Below are positions 56,653 through 64,000 of a DNA stretch of 64,000 nucleotides, one piece after another (within the stretch, counting starts at the first letter, position 1; each line of letters starts with the position of its first letter). The DNA comes from Bradyrhizobium campsiandrae (lineage in GTDB: Bacteria; Pseudomonadota; Alphaproteobacteria; Rhizobiales; Xanthobacteraceae): contig NZ_JAANIH010000013.1 in NCBI RefSeq assembly GCF_014529705.1, positions 94,232 through 158,231 on the forward strand, written 5' to 3'. Both the position numbers and the translations under genes were made by a program. The notes under the pieces were generated by a model that made no database searches, had not been told where the DNA came from, and saw only the letters and a program-made list of their open reading frames with translations.

Positions 56653-56946
56653 ATGAAGCTCACATCCGAACAGGTGAAGCAGACCGTCAACCAGCTCGGC
56701 GCCCAGGTATTGCCCGACGAGCATCCCGCCATGCCTCAGCTCAACAGCATGTTCGGTGAACACACCTTCTTCGTCGACGAAATGGGCTTGAAGGTTCTCG
56801 AGCCGACGCCTTCGCTGAGCGCGGAACGTCAGACCGGCGAAGTCGTCAGTCTCGCCGACTGGAGCGATGCGGACCTGACGCGGCTGATGGCACACGAGCC
56901 CGAGCCGACCGGCGTGATCGTCGTATTCGAGCAGGTCAGGCATTGA
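56653..56946 (+). CDS. Small soluble protein, 97 aa
   Basis: A 97-aa protein starting MKLTSEQVKQTVNQLGAQVL at 56653 with GGAG 7 bases upstream. It is acidic, with no signal peptide or membrane segment and no recognised domain. A strong hairpin lies just after the stop, and beyond it, on the opposite strand, is the double-glycine-leader peptide gene. Function unknown. Confidence 0.7.
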   Translation: MKLTSEQVKQTVNQLGAQVLPDEHPAMPQLNSMFGEHTFFVDEMGLKVLEPTPSLSAERQTGEVVSLADWSDADLTRLMAHEPEPTGVIVVFEQVRH

Positions 56947-56954
56947 GATCGCGA

Positions 56955-56982
56955 GGACGAGGGCCGCGCATGGCCCTCGTCC
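56955..56982. terminator. Probable shared hairpin terminator
   Basis: GGACGAGGGCC, 6-base loop, GGCCCTCGTCC form a perfect 11-bp stem between the convergent 97-aa gene and the 46-aa peptide gene. No T-run follows on either strand, so classic termination is uncertain. Confidence 0.5.
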
Positions 56983-56997
56983 GGATCCTGGATGAGA

Positions 56998-57138
56998 TCA
57001 GGGGCGGTCGAGCGGACGGCGAAGGTCGCCCGGGCCTCCGAACAGACCGCGGAAGAAGCCGGCAATGCTGCCCCAGAAGCTTCCGCCGGCGATCGTCTCG
57101 AGTTCCTTCTCCGTCAATTCGCGAACCATGTTCTGCAT
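56998..57138 (-). CDS. 46-aa double-glycine-leader peptide, bacteriocin-like
   Basis: A small gene. The start at 57138 follows GAGGAG with 6 bases between, and 46 codons are followed by TGA. The first 19 residues end in ELTEKELETIAGG, a textbook double-glycine leader as removed by C39-peptidase ABC exporters. After Gly19 the mature part is Gly/Phe-rich: SFWGSIAGFFRGLFGGPGD, then a basic tail. Such peptides include class II bacteriocins, peptide pheromones and other exported peptides. No exporter, immunity or modification gene is recognised nearby, so the role is open. Confidence 0.75.
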   Translation of the reverse strand: MQNMVRELTEKELETIAGGSFWGSIAGFFRGLFGGPGDLRRPLDRP

Positions 57139-57442
57139 GGCGATCTCCTCAATCATATCGGCCGGACCATTCCGCGCGCGATGGCGGGAGAATGTTGCGA
57201 ATGAGGCTATCTCGCCGTGATGACGGGCACACAGGCGAATACTAGCGTCGCCTCGCCCTTACCTCGGCGAGGGCCTGCCCGGGCTCCAGAAACGCCGCGC
57301 CACGCGCAACCCCCACGCAATCTTCGCCTGCTGAGATGTCGTCGACCGCGACGCCGAAGAAGCGGGGGTGGGCCCGTTCATCTGCCGTTTGGACAGAAGC
57401 CGCTGCCGCCACCGGGCGGGCCGTCGCCATAACGGGATTGAG
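57139..57442. other. Intergenic stretch, 304 bp
   Basis: Between the divergent double-glycine peptide gene and the TPR/glycosyltransferase gene; it should hold both promoters. A frame on the minus strand at 57242-57430 (62 aa) is open but has no ribosome site. Nothing else was identified. Confidence 0.5.
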
Positions 57443-59227
57443 ATGAGCACAGCAGCCGTCCTCTGCGCCGCGGGTTTTCAGCATTTTAGAGACGGGCGGC
57501 ATCTCGACGCCAGTAGCTGCTGTCAGCAGGCCCTCGACATCGATGCGGAGCATACCGACGCCCAGCATCTTCAGGGGCTCCTGCTTCTCCACGCCAGGCA
57601 ATACAGCGACGCGCTGGAGTGGATCGTCCGCGCGATTCGGCGCGCGCCCAAGCCGGAATACCTTGCAAGTTTCGCTGAAGTGCTGCAGCAACATGGACGC
57701 TGCGAGGAGGCGCTCGGCGTGCTCGACAAGGCGATTCAGCTTCGCGCCGACGACGCCGCCTTGTGGTGCCAGCGCGGTGATGTCTTCATTCAGCAGGCTC
57801 GCTTCGCGCAAGCCCTTCCGAGCCTTCAACACGCGCTCAAGCTCGATCCCCGTCATCAGGGCGCGCTCTACAAGAGCGGAGCTGTGCTCCACAAGCTCGG
57901 GCGGAACGAGGAGGCGCTTGTCAATCTTGATCTCGCTGACGGCCTGTTCCCGAACCATGTCCCCACGCTGCGGACGCGGGCATGGGTTCTCTATTGCCTG
58001 AAACGATATGAGGAGTCCGCGAACGACGGCATGCGGGCCCATCAACTCGATCCCGACAATGCCGAGATCTGCAACAATCTGGGCCTTGCGTTGCGGCGGC
58101 TTCGCCGAAACCAGGAGGCGCTGGCATGGTTCGAAACGGCGATCGAGATTCGGCCGCGCTTTGCGGATGCCTTCGACAACAGTCTGGTCGCACTGTTCCA
58201 CCTTCATCGCTTTGACGAGGTTTTTGCGCTGGCTGATCGCATGACATCTCTCGGGCTGAACACTACGGTGACCGAGTGGAACGTGTCTCTGGCCCACCTG
58301 CTGACCGGCAATTTCGAAGCCGGCTGGCGCGGACACCAGACCCGGTTGAAGCTGCCTTCGGCCAAATACCACCGGTTTCCGCAACCGATGTGGCTGGGTG
58401 ACGAAGACATCGAGGGAAAGACGATCCTGGTCGTGGCGGACGAGGGATTGGGCGACACCGTTCAATTCGTTCGCTACGTCCCCATGCTGGCGGCGCGCGG
58501 GGCCCGCGTTGTTCTCGTCGTTCAGGACCCGCTGCATCGCCTGATGTCGACGCTGAGGGGCGCGGCCCAATGCATTCCGATGTCGGCTGTCGGCACGCCG
58601 CCGCCGTTCGATTTGCACTGCCCGGTCTCGAGCCTTCCGCTGGCGTTCAAGACCCGTCTCGACACGATCCCGGCGGACATGCCGTATCTGCCGTCCCTTC
58701 CGGATCGCCACGTCAAGGCCTGGGAAGATCGCCTTGGTCCTCGAACCAGGCTCCGGGTCGGTCTGGCCTGGTCCGGCGATCCCTCGCATGTCAATGACGA
58801 GACCCGCTCCATTCCACTGCGAACGCTGTCCCGTATCCTCGACGTCGACGCCACCTTCGTCAGCCTGCAGAAGGCCCCGCGTCCGCATGATGCGGCGGTG
58901 TTGCGCGAGCGCAGCGACATCGTCGACCTGACCGCTGATCTCACCGACTTCGCGGATACCGCAGCCTTGATCAGATGCCTTGATGTTGTGGTCACCGTCG
59001 ATACCAGCGTCGCCCATCTCGCCGGCGCGCTCGGCTGCCCGACCTGGATCCTGCTGCCGTGGACGCCCGACTACCGCTGGCTGCTGGAGCGCGCAGACAG
59101 CCCCTGGTATCCGAGCGTGCGTCTGTTCCGGCAGACCGAGACATGTGAATTCGAGACCGTGCTGGACCGCGTCCGCGACGAATTGCGTGCACGGACCGCC
59201 GGTGGTCACGTCGTCATCGGCGCGTGA
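57443..59227 (+). CDS. TPR protein with C-terminal GT9-like glycosyltransferase domain
   Basis: A 594-aa protein. Residues about 1-260 hold at least six tetratricopeptide repeats (for example HTDAQHLQGLLLLHARQYSD and NAEICNNLGLALRRLRRNQE). Residues about 300-590 resemble heptosyltransferase/GT9 fold proteins: VVADEGLGDTVQFVRYVPML and VVTVDTSVAHLAGALGCPTW, which line the nucleotide-sugar site. TPR-GT fusions of this kind are common in Bradyrhizobium-like genomes and may glycosylate proteins or surface glycans. The start at 57443 follows GGGA about 7 bases upstream. It is divergent from the double-glycine peptide gene. Confidence 0.87.
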   Translation: MSTAAVLCAAGFQHFRDGRHLDASSCCQQALDIDAEHTDAQHLQGLLLLHARQYSDALEWIVRAIRRAPKPEYLASFAEVLQQHGRCEEALGVLDKAIQLRADDAALWCQRGDVFIQQARFAQALPSLQHALKLDPRHQGALYKSGAVLHKLGRNEEALVNLDLADGLFPNHVPTLRTRAWVLYCLKRYEESANDGMRAHQLDPDNAEICNNLGLALRRLRRNQEALAWFETAIEIRPRFADAFDNSLVALFHLHRFDEVFALADRMTSLGLNTTVTEWNVSLAHLLTGNFEAGWRGHQTRLKLPSAKYHRFPQPMWLGDEDIEGKTILVVADEGLGDTVQFVRYVPMLAARGARVVLVVQDPLHRLMSTLRGAAQCIPMSAVGTPPPFDLHCPVSSLPLAFKTRLDTIPADMPYLPSLPDRHVKAWEDRLGPRTRLRVGLAWSGDPSHVNDETRSIPLRTLSRILDVDATFVSLQKAPRPHDAAVLRERSDIVDLTADLTDFADTAALIRCLDVVVTVDTSVAHLAGALGCPTWILLPWTPDYRWLLERADSPWYPSVRLFRQTETCEFETVLDRVRDELRARTAGGHVVIGA

Positions 59228-59422
59228 GCCGAGCGATCTGACCGTGGACGCCGGCGGCCAGGCTTTGGGCGCGTGTTGCCGCAGCAACGCTGCCTGTTGT
59301 GCCGCAGAAGCGCCCGTGGACGGTATGGCCAATTGGAGCCGCCGCGCGGCTTTTTCGTCGCAAGTCAGGAACTTCCTGGTCGTGCTTTCATTGCCCGACA
59401 AGCCATTACCATGGAGACGGCA

Positions 59423-59635
59423 ATGATCCGCTTGGTCGCAGTTACCCTCTCGGCTCTGTTGGCGGCAACGCCCGTGGCTTACGCTCAATCTGGCAGCGCA
59501 AGTTCCTCCGGCAGCGCGAGTTCTAGCGGTAGCGCAAGTTCCAGCAGCAGCGGAAGCGGGCAGAGTTCTTCCCCGGCAACCACGACCGGGCAGGGACAGG
59601 GCGGGTCAACCGCCAACCCAGATCAGAAGAAGTAG
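59423..59635 (+). CDS. Small exported Ser/Gly-rich protein
   Basis: A 70-aa protein: a signal peptide (IRLVAVTLSALLAATPVAYA) followed by a mature part of three near-repeats of SGSASSSG, then Gln/Gly/Thr-rich sequence. The composition is that of a disordered surface or linker peptide. The ATG at 59423 has GGAG 6 bases before it; an upstream ATG at 59411 is in frame. No domain. Confidence 0.65.
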   Translation: MIRLVAVTLSALLAATPVAYAQSGSASSSGSASSSGSASSSSSGSGQSSSPATTTGQGQGGSTANPDQKK

Positions 59636-59732
59636 TGGGGAGGTGGCCGCCTTGGTTGGCGCGCCTGTCGTCGAACGCACGCATGGTGGAACTGGTTGAC
59701 CGGGACGGACCATCTGTGCTGAACATTGCACC

Positions 59733-59915
59733 ATGCGAAAACTCGTCTTTGCGACAGTGGTGATCACCATTTCCTGGTCGAACATTTGGTTGGCCTGGGG
59801 AGACGCATACCTCGTTTGCTTGTTGGCAGTGATTGCCGGGTACGCCGTCGATGCCGCCTATGTCATCGCCTATCACCGGCACAGTGCATGGATAAAGCGG
59901 CTGGTATCAGGTTGA
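59733..59915 (+). CDS. Possible 60-aa small membrane protein
   Basis: An open frame of 60 codons with two hydrophobic segments (LVFATVVITISWSNIWLAWG and YLVCLLAVIAGYAVDAAYVI) and a basic C-terminus. It looks like a small inner-membrane protein, but no ribosome site is visible and the region is otherwise sparse. It could be spurious. Confidence 0.4.
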   Translation: MRKLVFATVVITISWSNIWLAWGDAYLVCLLAVIAGYAVDAAYVIAYHRHSAWIKRLVSG

Positions 59916-60140
59916 TCATCCGGCGCGCGAGCTATGGCTTTGGAGGGCGTTGGCCGCGGCTTCATTCTGGCCAGTCCAATGTCGTCGGACCCACGACCGG
60001 CGTTGGGTGCAACGTCGTGGCCTCAATAGACCGGGTGCTGCGCAGGCCCATCCCGCTGTCAGTGCCCGCAATCGGCTAAAGCTCGCGGCTGGTTCATGCA
60101 AGTTTGCAACGCACAGAACCGCCGCCCCAAAGCCGAGCTG

Positions 60141-60479
60141 ATGCGCTTCCTGTTCAAGTCCTTGCTGCTGGCGTCCGTGATTGTTTCAGCTGTCCCTGAG
60201 CGTTCGCTCGCGTATCTGAGCACGGGCTCGCCGCTGTGTACAAACTGGAAGCGCGAATGTAGTCGGCTTTGGCGCCCCGGGACAAAGCATTATGCCCAAT
60301 GCATGGCGCAGCCGCTGGCTGTTAGTGATTGCGCGACTGACAATCTTCTCGGGCCGACCAATCTCTGCGATAATTGGCTCAGCGCATGTGCGCGGCTATA
60401 CGGCGCAAACAGTCGTGCCTACCGAGCCTGCATGAGACAACCGCAGGCTCGCATCGATTGCGGCGCATCGGTCCGCTGA
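60141..60479 (+). CDS. Exported Cys-rich protein with an internal duplication
   Basis: A 112-aa protein with a signal peptide (RFLFKSLLLASVIVSAV). The mature part is two copies of a roughly 40-residue unit: CTNWKRECSRLW...YAQCMAQP...DC and CDNWLSACARLY...YRACMRQP...DC, each with four cysteines in the same order (C-x-N-W-x3-C-x-R-L, then Y-x-x-C-M-x-Q-P, then DC). Disulfides are expected in the periplasm. The ribosome site is weak. I recognise no named family. Confidence 0.65.
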   Translation: MRFLFKSLLLASVIVSAVPERSLAYLSTGSPLCTNWKRECSRLWRPGTKHYAQCMAQPLAVSDCATDNLLGPTNLCDNWLSACARLYGANSRAYRACMRQPQARIDCGASVR

Positions 60480-60481
60480 CT

Positions 60482-60943
60482 CTATCGAGTGACCGGGTGG
60501 TCCACAGATGGAAGAGCGGCAATCAGATCGCGCACGTGCTTATCGATCATCGCAAGGGCAACAGAGGGAGGCGCGAACTCGACGTCATCGACATGCCAAT
60601 AGGTCACGCGGGCTGCGGCTGTCGGAAACCGATGCTCGATCAGGGCGCGATGCTCTGCTTCCTTGAGCGCAATGACCAGCCTGGCCGCGCCGAAATCGGC
60701 CAGCGAGCATGGCTGCGGGTTGCGCGCTGCTCCCTCCGGATGGATTCCCTTTGCCTGCAGCCGATCCAGCGCCAATATCGACATCGGGCCGATATTGTTG
60801 GGCGAGCCCCGTTCGGCAGCTCCTCTCGAAAACGCGCGCCATCCGAGACCTTCGGCCTCCGCAATGTGGTTGAAAAGCTCCTCCGCGTACCGGCTGCGAT
60901 AATAGTTTCCGGTGCATAGGAAGAGGACTTTGCTCAGCGACAT
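60482..60943 (-). CDS. Low-molecular-weight phosphatase family protein
   Basis: A 153-aa protein starting SLSKVLFLCTGNYYRSRYAE: Cys10 and Arg16 form the C-x5-R phosphate loop of LMW protein-tyrosine phosphatases/arsenate reductases, but the loop reads CTGNYYR rather than CxGNxxRS, and the usual catalytic D-P near the C-terminus is not obvious. It could act on phosphotyrosine, arsenate or another phosphate. Start at 60943 or 60946 (two adjacent ATGs after GAGGAG). It follows the Nudix gene on the same strand by about 43 bases. Confidence 0.8.
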   Translation of the reverse strand: MSLSKVLFLCTGNYYRSRYAEELFNHIAEAEGLGWRAFSRGAAERGSPNNIGPMSILALDRLQAKGIHPEGAARNPQPCSLADFGAARLVIALKEAEHRALIEHRFPTAAARVTYWHVDDVEFAPPSVALAMIDKHVRDLIAALPSVDHPVTR

Positions 60944-60986
60944 CATTCTCCTCGCAAGGTCTTGACCCGTTAACGTCTTGGCGCGT

Positions 60987-61451
60987 TCATGAGGACGACG
61001 CCGAACCATTCAGGAATGCCCTTACGGCAATCACGGTCATCGGCGTCATCTCGGATCTGAATTTTGAAAGCTCTGATGGATGAACGATGACCAGGTTGCC
61101 CTCGGTCACCACAAGGTCGGAGCTGGTCACGTTGCGGGCAACAAAGACTTCCCCGTTGACATGCCGTGCGATGTTCTCGGGGTCGGCTCCGTGCAACTTG
61201 ACCAGGAACTCGAAATCATCAGGAGACGCCTTGTAACCAATCTCCTCGGCCACTTCTCGCACGATGCATTCGAGTGGGCTCTCGGGTGGTTCGCGGCGTC
61301 CGCCAAACAACGCGATTTTGCCGGGGTGCACGATCCCCGGGACATTGTCCCTCAGCTGAAACAGCAGCTGACCCGATTGATCAACCAGAATCGCGGCAGC
61401 AAAGTCCCGGATGTCCTGCTTCAAGAGAGTGCCCCGTTTCATCCCATCCAA
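60987..61451 (-). CDS. Nudix hydrolase
   Basis: A 154-aa Nudix protein; the catalytic box reads GGRREPPESPLECIVREVAEEIG, which fits G-x5-E-x7-R-E-x-x-E-E-x-G. It cleaves a nucleoside diphosphate linked to another moiety; the exact substrate is unknown. No signal peptide. It is the first of two genes on the minus strand, followed by the LMW phosphatase. Confidence 0.9.
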   Translation of the reverse strand: MDGMKRGTLLKQDIRDFAAAILVDQSGQLLFQLRDNVPGIVHPGKIALFGGRREPPESPLECIVREVAEEIGYKASPDDFEFLVKLHGADPENIARHVNGEVFVARNVTSSDLVVTEGNLVIVHPSELSKFRSEMTPMTVIAVRAFLNGSASSS

Positions 61452-61975
61452 GACATGTTAGCCGAAGAATGAGTTGCTCCCGCAACACTCCCTATCGCTG
61501 AATGCGCATCTCGAGCGGGAGAGCAACAGGCCAGCTGCAGCCGGCCTTGCCACTCGCCATCGGCGGATAAACCCTGCGCATGTGCTTGATTTTGCTGGCG
61601 CGCCAGTCAGGATAAAGATGGGCACTCCAACTACTGGCGAATTTCTGTCAGCTTGTGCCCGGCTTTTCAAGCTGGCACGTGAAATCGACCGCGAATGGGG
61701 CTCGCGGAGGGCGTCATTCGTGAGCGAATTGAACCCCAATCGTTCCCGATTAGTCTTGGATTGCGAAATCCAACGGAGGAGCTGGCGAGGACTCAGTAGG
61801 CCAGCGGATTGACGCCGTTCAGCAGGTTTCGACCAGGGATGCGATGCCCGGCCTCCCGCCAGGCGTGACGCAATTGCAACTCTGACGCTCTAGGTACGGG
61901 AGCAAGTAAGTGACTCAATCTAAAAGAAAGAGGGCTGCGGCGTGCAGCCCTCTTATCTCATTGTGTCGATCCCTA
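61452..61975. other. Gene-free stretch, 524 bp, lower GC
   Basis: Between the Nudix gene and the PEP-CTERM protein gene. The open frames here (for example 61474-61812) lack ribosome sites and have unlikely composition. It contains a terminator at 61919-61954 and otherwise nothing I can name. Confidence 0.5.
61919..61954 (-). terminator. Rho-independent terminator of the PEP-CTERM gene
   Basis: On the minus strand AAGAGGGCTGC, 5-base loop, GCAGCCCTCTT form an 11-bp stem, followed by TTCTTTTAGA. It lies about 20-60 bases past the stop of the PEP-CTERM protein. Confidence 0.8.
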
Positions 61976-64000
61976 TTAAGCGAGGCTGAGTCTTGGACGC
62001 CGCACCTTCCGCCAGCTCATGAAGCCGAGGCCCGCAAACCCGATGATCATCATCGCCCAGGTTGACGGCTCCGGAACGGCGCTGACTTGGTAGTTTCCGA
62101 TGGCGTAGTCGAAGGCAAAGCCATCTCCGACGGCTTGCGACGTCAAATTCCAGTACAGCCCCACGCTGAGATTCCCAGTGTACGGTCCAAAGTCCAGCGT
62201 GTTATTGCTGAAGAAGGACTCGGCGCTCGCCAGATCGCTCCACAAATAATTGTGATTAATACCGTTGATCACGATGTCCAACGCCATCGACGAGAAGCCG
62301 CCACCCGAGAAACCGTGGTCGAGGAAGGTGAGGAGCACGTCGCCATTCTGCGCGATGTTAGAGAACTGCGCACTGGTATTGTAGGTCAGACTCTCTCCGA
62401 TACCACCGTAGCCAATCGACATCGCGCCAATTGCGAGCGCTCCGCCTGTTGATGGTGAAAGAATTGCGGTTGACAGGCTCTGGCCCACGACGATGGGCGG
62501 AACCGAGGCAATGCCAGACGTTCCAATTGACACTTGAGTTACAGCGCTGGCCGGGCCACCGACCGGAGAACCAGCCGACGTGTAAACCCATCCAAGCGAA
62601 CTCTGCGTTTGGCTGCTGGCTGAAGCATACCCGGCCGAAGCACCGGTGATTTGGGCGGTCGCAGCCGCGGCGCCGCCTTGACTACCACCGGAACTGGTGC
62701 CGCCTACCGCATTGGCATTAGCGTAGACAGTGGCCGAGTTTGCCGTTGTCACGCTGGTGAGTGCAGTCGCTGACCCACCATAGCCGTTGCTGCCGCTTTC
62801 GGCGTAGCCACCGTTACCGCTGTAAGCGTAAGTATTGGCGTTGATATTGGAAGCCGAATTGTTGACGGACAGCGTCGACGAAGCGTTCCCGCCGGCACCT
62901 GCCGTTCCGACCGCGGGATAACCGTTGCCGTATGACGAGCCGCCGCTGCCACCGTAGGCCGACTGGTTCAGATATAACTGGCCAGTCGTCGAGCCGGAGA
63001 TGATGTTGTTGGCATTCGCAGAGGCGCCATTGCCGCCGCTGGCGCCGTAGTACCCGTTGCCGCCCGATCCGCCGCTGATGTTGCCATAGACTTGCACGTA
63101 ACCACTGTCGGATGTCGCGGATGCGGAGGCCGTGCCACTTGCGCCATTGCCTCCGGTATTGCCGGCGTAATAAGCATCACCACCGCGTCCGCCGGTCCCA
63201 TTGACATTTGCGTAAGCGCTGTTCGCCCCGGTGCTCGTTGCAACAGCGGTCGCCGCGGCGGCGCCGCCGGAACCGCCTACACCCCCTCCACCGGTCCCCT
63301 GGGCATTGCCGCCCGAGCCACCTCCAGCGTAGGCACTCGCACTGGACGAACTGCCCGTCGAACTCACATTCGCGCTCGACAGGGCCGCGCCGCCGGCAAG
63401 ACCATTACCTGTCCCCACGCCGCCGCCGTTACCGCCATACGCAGCAGAGCCGCCTGCGGCGTAGCCGGTGGCTGTGAGTGTCAGCGTCGACGTACCCGTT
63501 CCAGCAACGCCAGAATTACCGCCGCCGTCCGCAAAGCCGCCGGACCCACCAGCAGCAGTGGAATTGGTGTTCAGATAAGAAGCCGTCGTATCGTTCACGG
63601 ACAGCGTGGATGATGCGTTGCCACCTGCGCCGGCCGTGCCGACTGCGGGATAGCCGTTTCCGGACGACGAACCGCCGCTTCCGCCAGAGGCGGACTGGTT
63701 CAGATATAACTGGCCAGTCGTCGAGCCGGAGATGATGTTGTTGGCATTCGCAGAGGCGCCATTGCCGCCGCTGGCGCCGTAGTACCCGTTGCCGCCCGAT
63801 CCGCCGCTGATGTTGCCATAGACTTGCACGTAACCACTGTCGGATGTCGCGGATGCGGAGGCCGTGCCACTTGCGCCATTGCCTCCGGTATTGCCGGCGT
63901 AATAAGCATCCCCACCGCGTCCGCCGGTCCCATTGACATTTGCGTAAGCGCTGTTCGCCCCGGTTCTCGTTGCAACAGCGGTCGCCGCGGCGGCGCCGCC
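61976..64000 (-). CDS. PEP-CTERM surface protein with Gly-rich repeats, N-terminus off the window
   Basis: At least 675 codons are open to the window edge; the N-terminus is missing. Most of the protein is Gly/Ala/Ser/Asn/Tyr-rich (SGGSGGNGYYGASGGNGAS and similar), with a unit of about 244 residues repeated. The last 30 residues, VPEPSTWAMMIIGFAGLGFM followed by SWRKVRRPR, are a PEP-CTERM sorting signal: PEP motif, membrane helix, basic tail, read by an exosortase. A C-terminal domain (about 150 residues before the signal) has a beta-rich look. Expected at the cell surface or in the biofilm matrix. No exosortase gene lies in the window. Confidence 0.9.
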   Translation of the reverse strand, partial: GGAAAATAVATRTGANSAYANVNGTGGRGGDAYYAGNTGGNGASGTASASATSDSGYVQVYGNISGGSGGNGYYGASGGNGASANANNIISGSTTGQLYLNQSASGGSGGSSSGNGYPAVGTAGAGGNASSTLSVNDTTASYLNTNSTAAGGSGGFADGGGNSGVAGTGTSTLTLTATGYAAGGSAAYGGNGGGVGTGNGLAGGAALSSANVSSTGSSSSASAYAGGGSGGNAQGTGGGGVGGSGGAAAATAVATSTGANSAYANVNGTGGRGGDAYYAGNTGGNGASGTASASATSDSGYVQVYGNISGGSGGNGYYGASGGNGASANANNIISGSTTGQLYLNQSAYGGSGGSSYGNGYPAVGTAGAGGNASSTLSVNNSASNINANTYAYSGNGGYAESGSNGYGGSATALTSVTTANSATVYANANAVGGTSSGGSQGGAAAATAQITGASAGYASASSQTQSSLGWVYTSAGSPVGGPASAVTQVSIGTSGIASVPPIVVGQSLSTAILSPSTGGALAIGAMSIGYGGIGESLTYNTSAQFSNIAQNGDVLLTFLDHGFSGGGFSSMALDIVINGINHNYLWSDLASAESFFSNNTLDFGPYTGNLSVGLYWNLTSQAVGDGFAFDYAIGNYQVSAVPEPSTWAMMIIGFAGLGFMSWRKVRRPRLSLA
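62961..63268. repeat. Direct repeat in the PEP-CTERM gene, copy nearest the 3' end
   Basis: 308 bases match 63693-64000 with only two differences by eye (63178/63910 region and 63232/63964 region), at an offset of exactly 732 bases (244 codons). One difference is silent; the other changes Ser to Arg. Flanking sequence within the unit is more diverged. Confidence 0.9.
63693..64000. repeat. Direct repeat in the PEP-CTERM gene, second copy, running to the window edge
   Basis: Partner of 62961-63268. The repeat reaches the last base of the window, so its true length is not known. Confidence 0.9.

Noticed and set aside
57242..57430. 62-codon minus-strand frame upstream of the TPR gene
   Set aside because: It does not overlap the coding sequence, but there is no ribosome site, no recognisable feature and no double-glycine leader. 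It may be the chance end of the long antisense frame.
57242..59488. 748-codon open frame antisense to the TPR/glycosyltransferase gene
   Set aside because: High-GC DNA often leaves the antisense frame open. The protein is Arg/Gln/His-rich without domains, while the sense strand has clear TPR and GT9-like motifs.
61474..61812. 112-codon plus-strand frame in the gap before the PEP-CTERM gene
   Set aside because: No ribosome site, no signal or domain, and local base composition unlike coding DNA.
62961..64000. CRISPR-like appearance of the repeats
   Set aside because: The repeats are long, in frame, 732 bases apart and coding for a Gly-rich protein; no short direct repeats with unique spacers.

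Overview
The window looks like chromosome of a Bradyrhizobium-type alphaproteobacterium (Nitrobacteraceae). Reasons: very GC-rich coding DNA, an rpsT-dnaA-dnaN-recF-gyrB replication block, a DUF3551-type small secreted protein, a PEP-CTERM surface protein, and many intergenic palindromic repeats of the kind I associate with Bradyrhizobium. The genus is an inference from recalled gene content; no search was run.

Layout. 1-10 kb: partial acyl-CoA synthetase, serine hydrolase, succinate-semialdehyde dehydrogenase (gabD), an AraC regulator divergent from an NAD-binding oxidoreductase/MBL hydrolase pair, and a SulP-STAS-cNMP fusion transporter. 10-20.6 kb: purC, pirin, a membrane-anchored AraC regulator, a second serine hydrolase, MmgE/PrpD, a FUSC transporter, and an ATGA-coupled operon (MATE exporter, DUF2867, HCCA-isomerase-like). 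20.6-35.2 kb, all on the minus strand: a MurA paralogue with Asp in place of the catalytic Cys, gyrB, three paralogous envelope proteins inserted between recF and gyrB, recF, dnaN, dnaA, a 1.15 kb gene-free dnaA upstream region, and rpsT with a visible promoter and terminator. 35.5-43.6 kb: msrA, an orphan polysaccharide-export lipoprotein, dienelactone hydrolase, alpha/beta hydrolase, and a two-subunit molybdenum hydroxylase. 43.7-50.2 kb: HD-GYP protein, CoA ligase/VOC pair, orphan TctC-type binding protein, DUF3551 protein, and an apparently leaderless ArsR regulator overlapping an SRPBCC gene, then DUF899. 50.4-56.5 kb: HtrA-like protease; a membrane protein / winged-helix regulator / uppS-type operon with two matching palindromic operators; GNAT, cNMP-binding protein, metallophosphoesterase and a DNA glycosylase. 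56.6-64 kb: a region of small secreted or surface proteins: a 46-aa double-glycine-leader peptide, a TPR/glycosyltransferase protein, Ser/Gly-rich and duplicated Cys-rich secreted proteins, LMW phosphatase and Nudix genes, and a truncated Gly-rich PEP-CTERM repeat protein.

Working together. The replication genes form one co-directional block. Several short operons are joined by 4-base ATGA overlaps (6959, 18459, 18944, 41247), suggesting coupled translation. The strongest regulatory signals are the palindrome ACTTTGC-N3-(G/A)CAAAGT before two genes of the uppS-type operon and the palindrome covering the -10 box and start codon of the ArsR gene. No tRNA, rRNA, CRISPR array, transposase or integrase was recognised.
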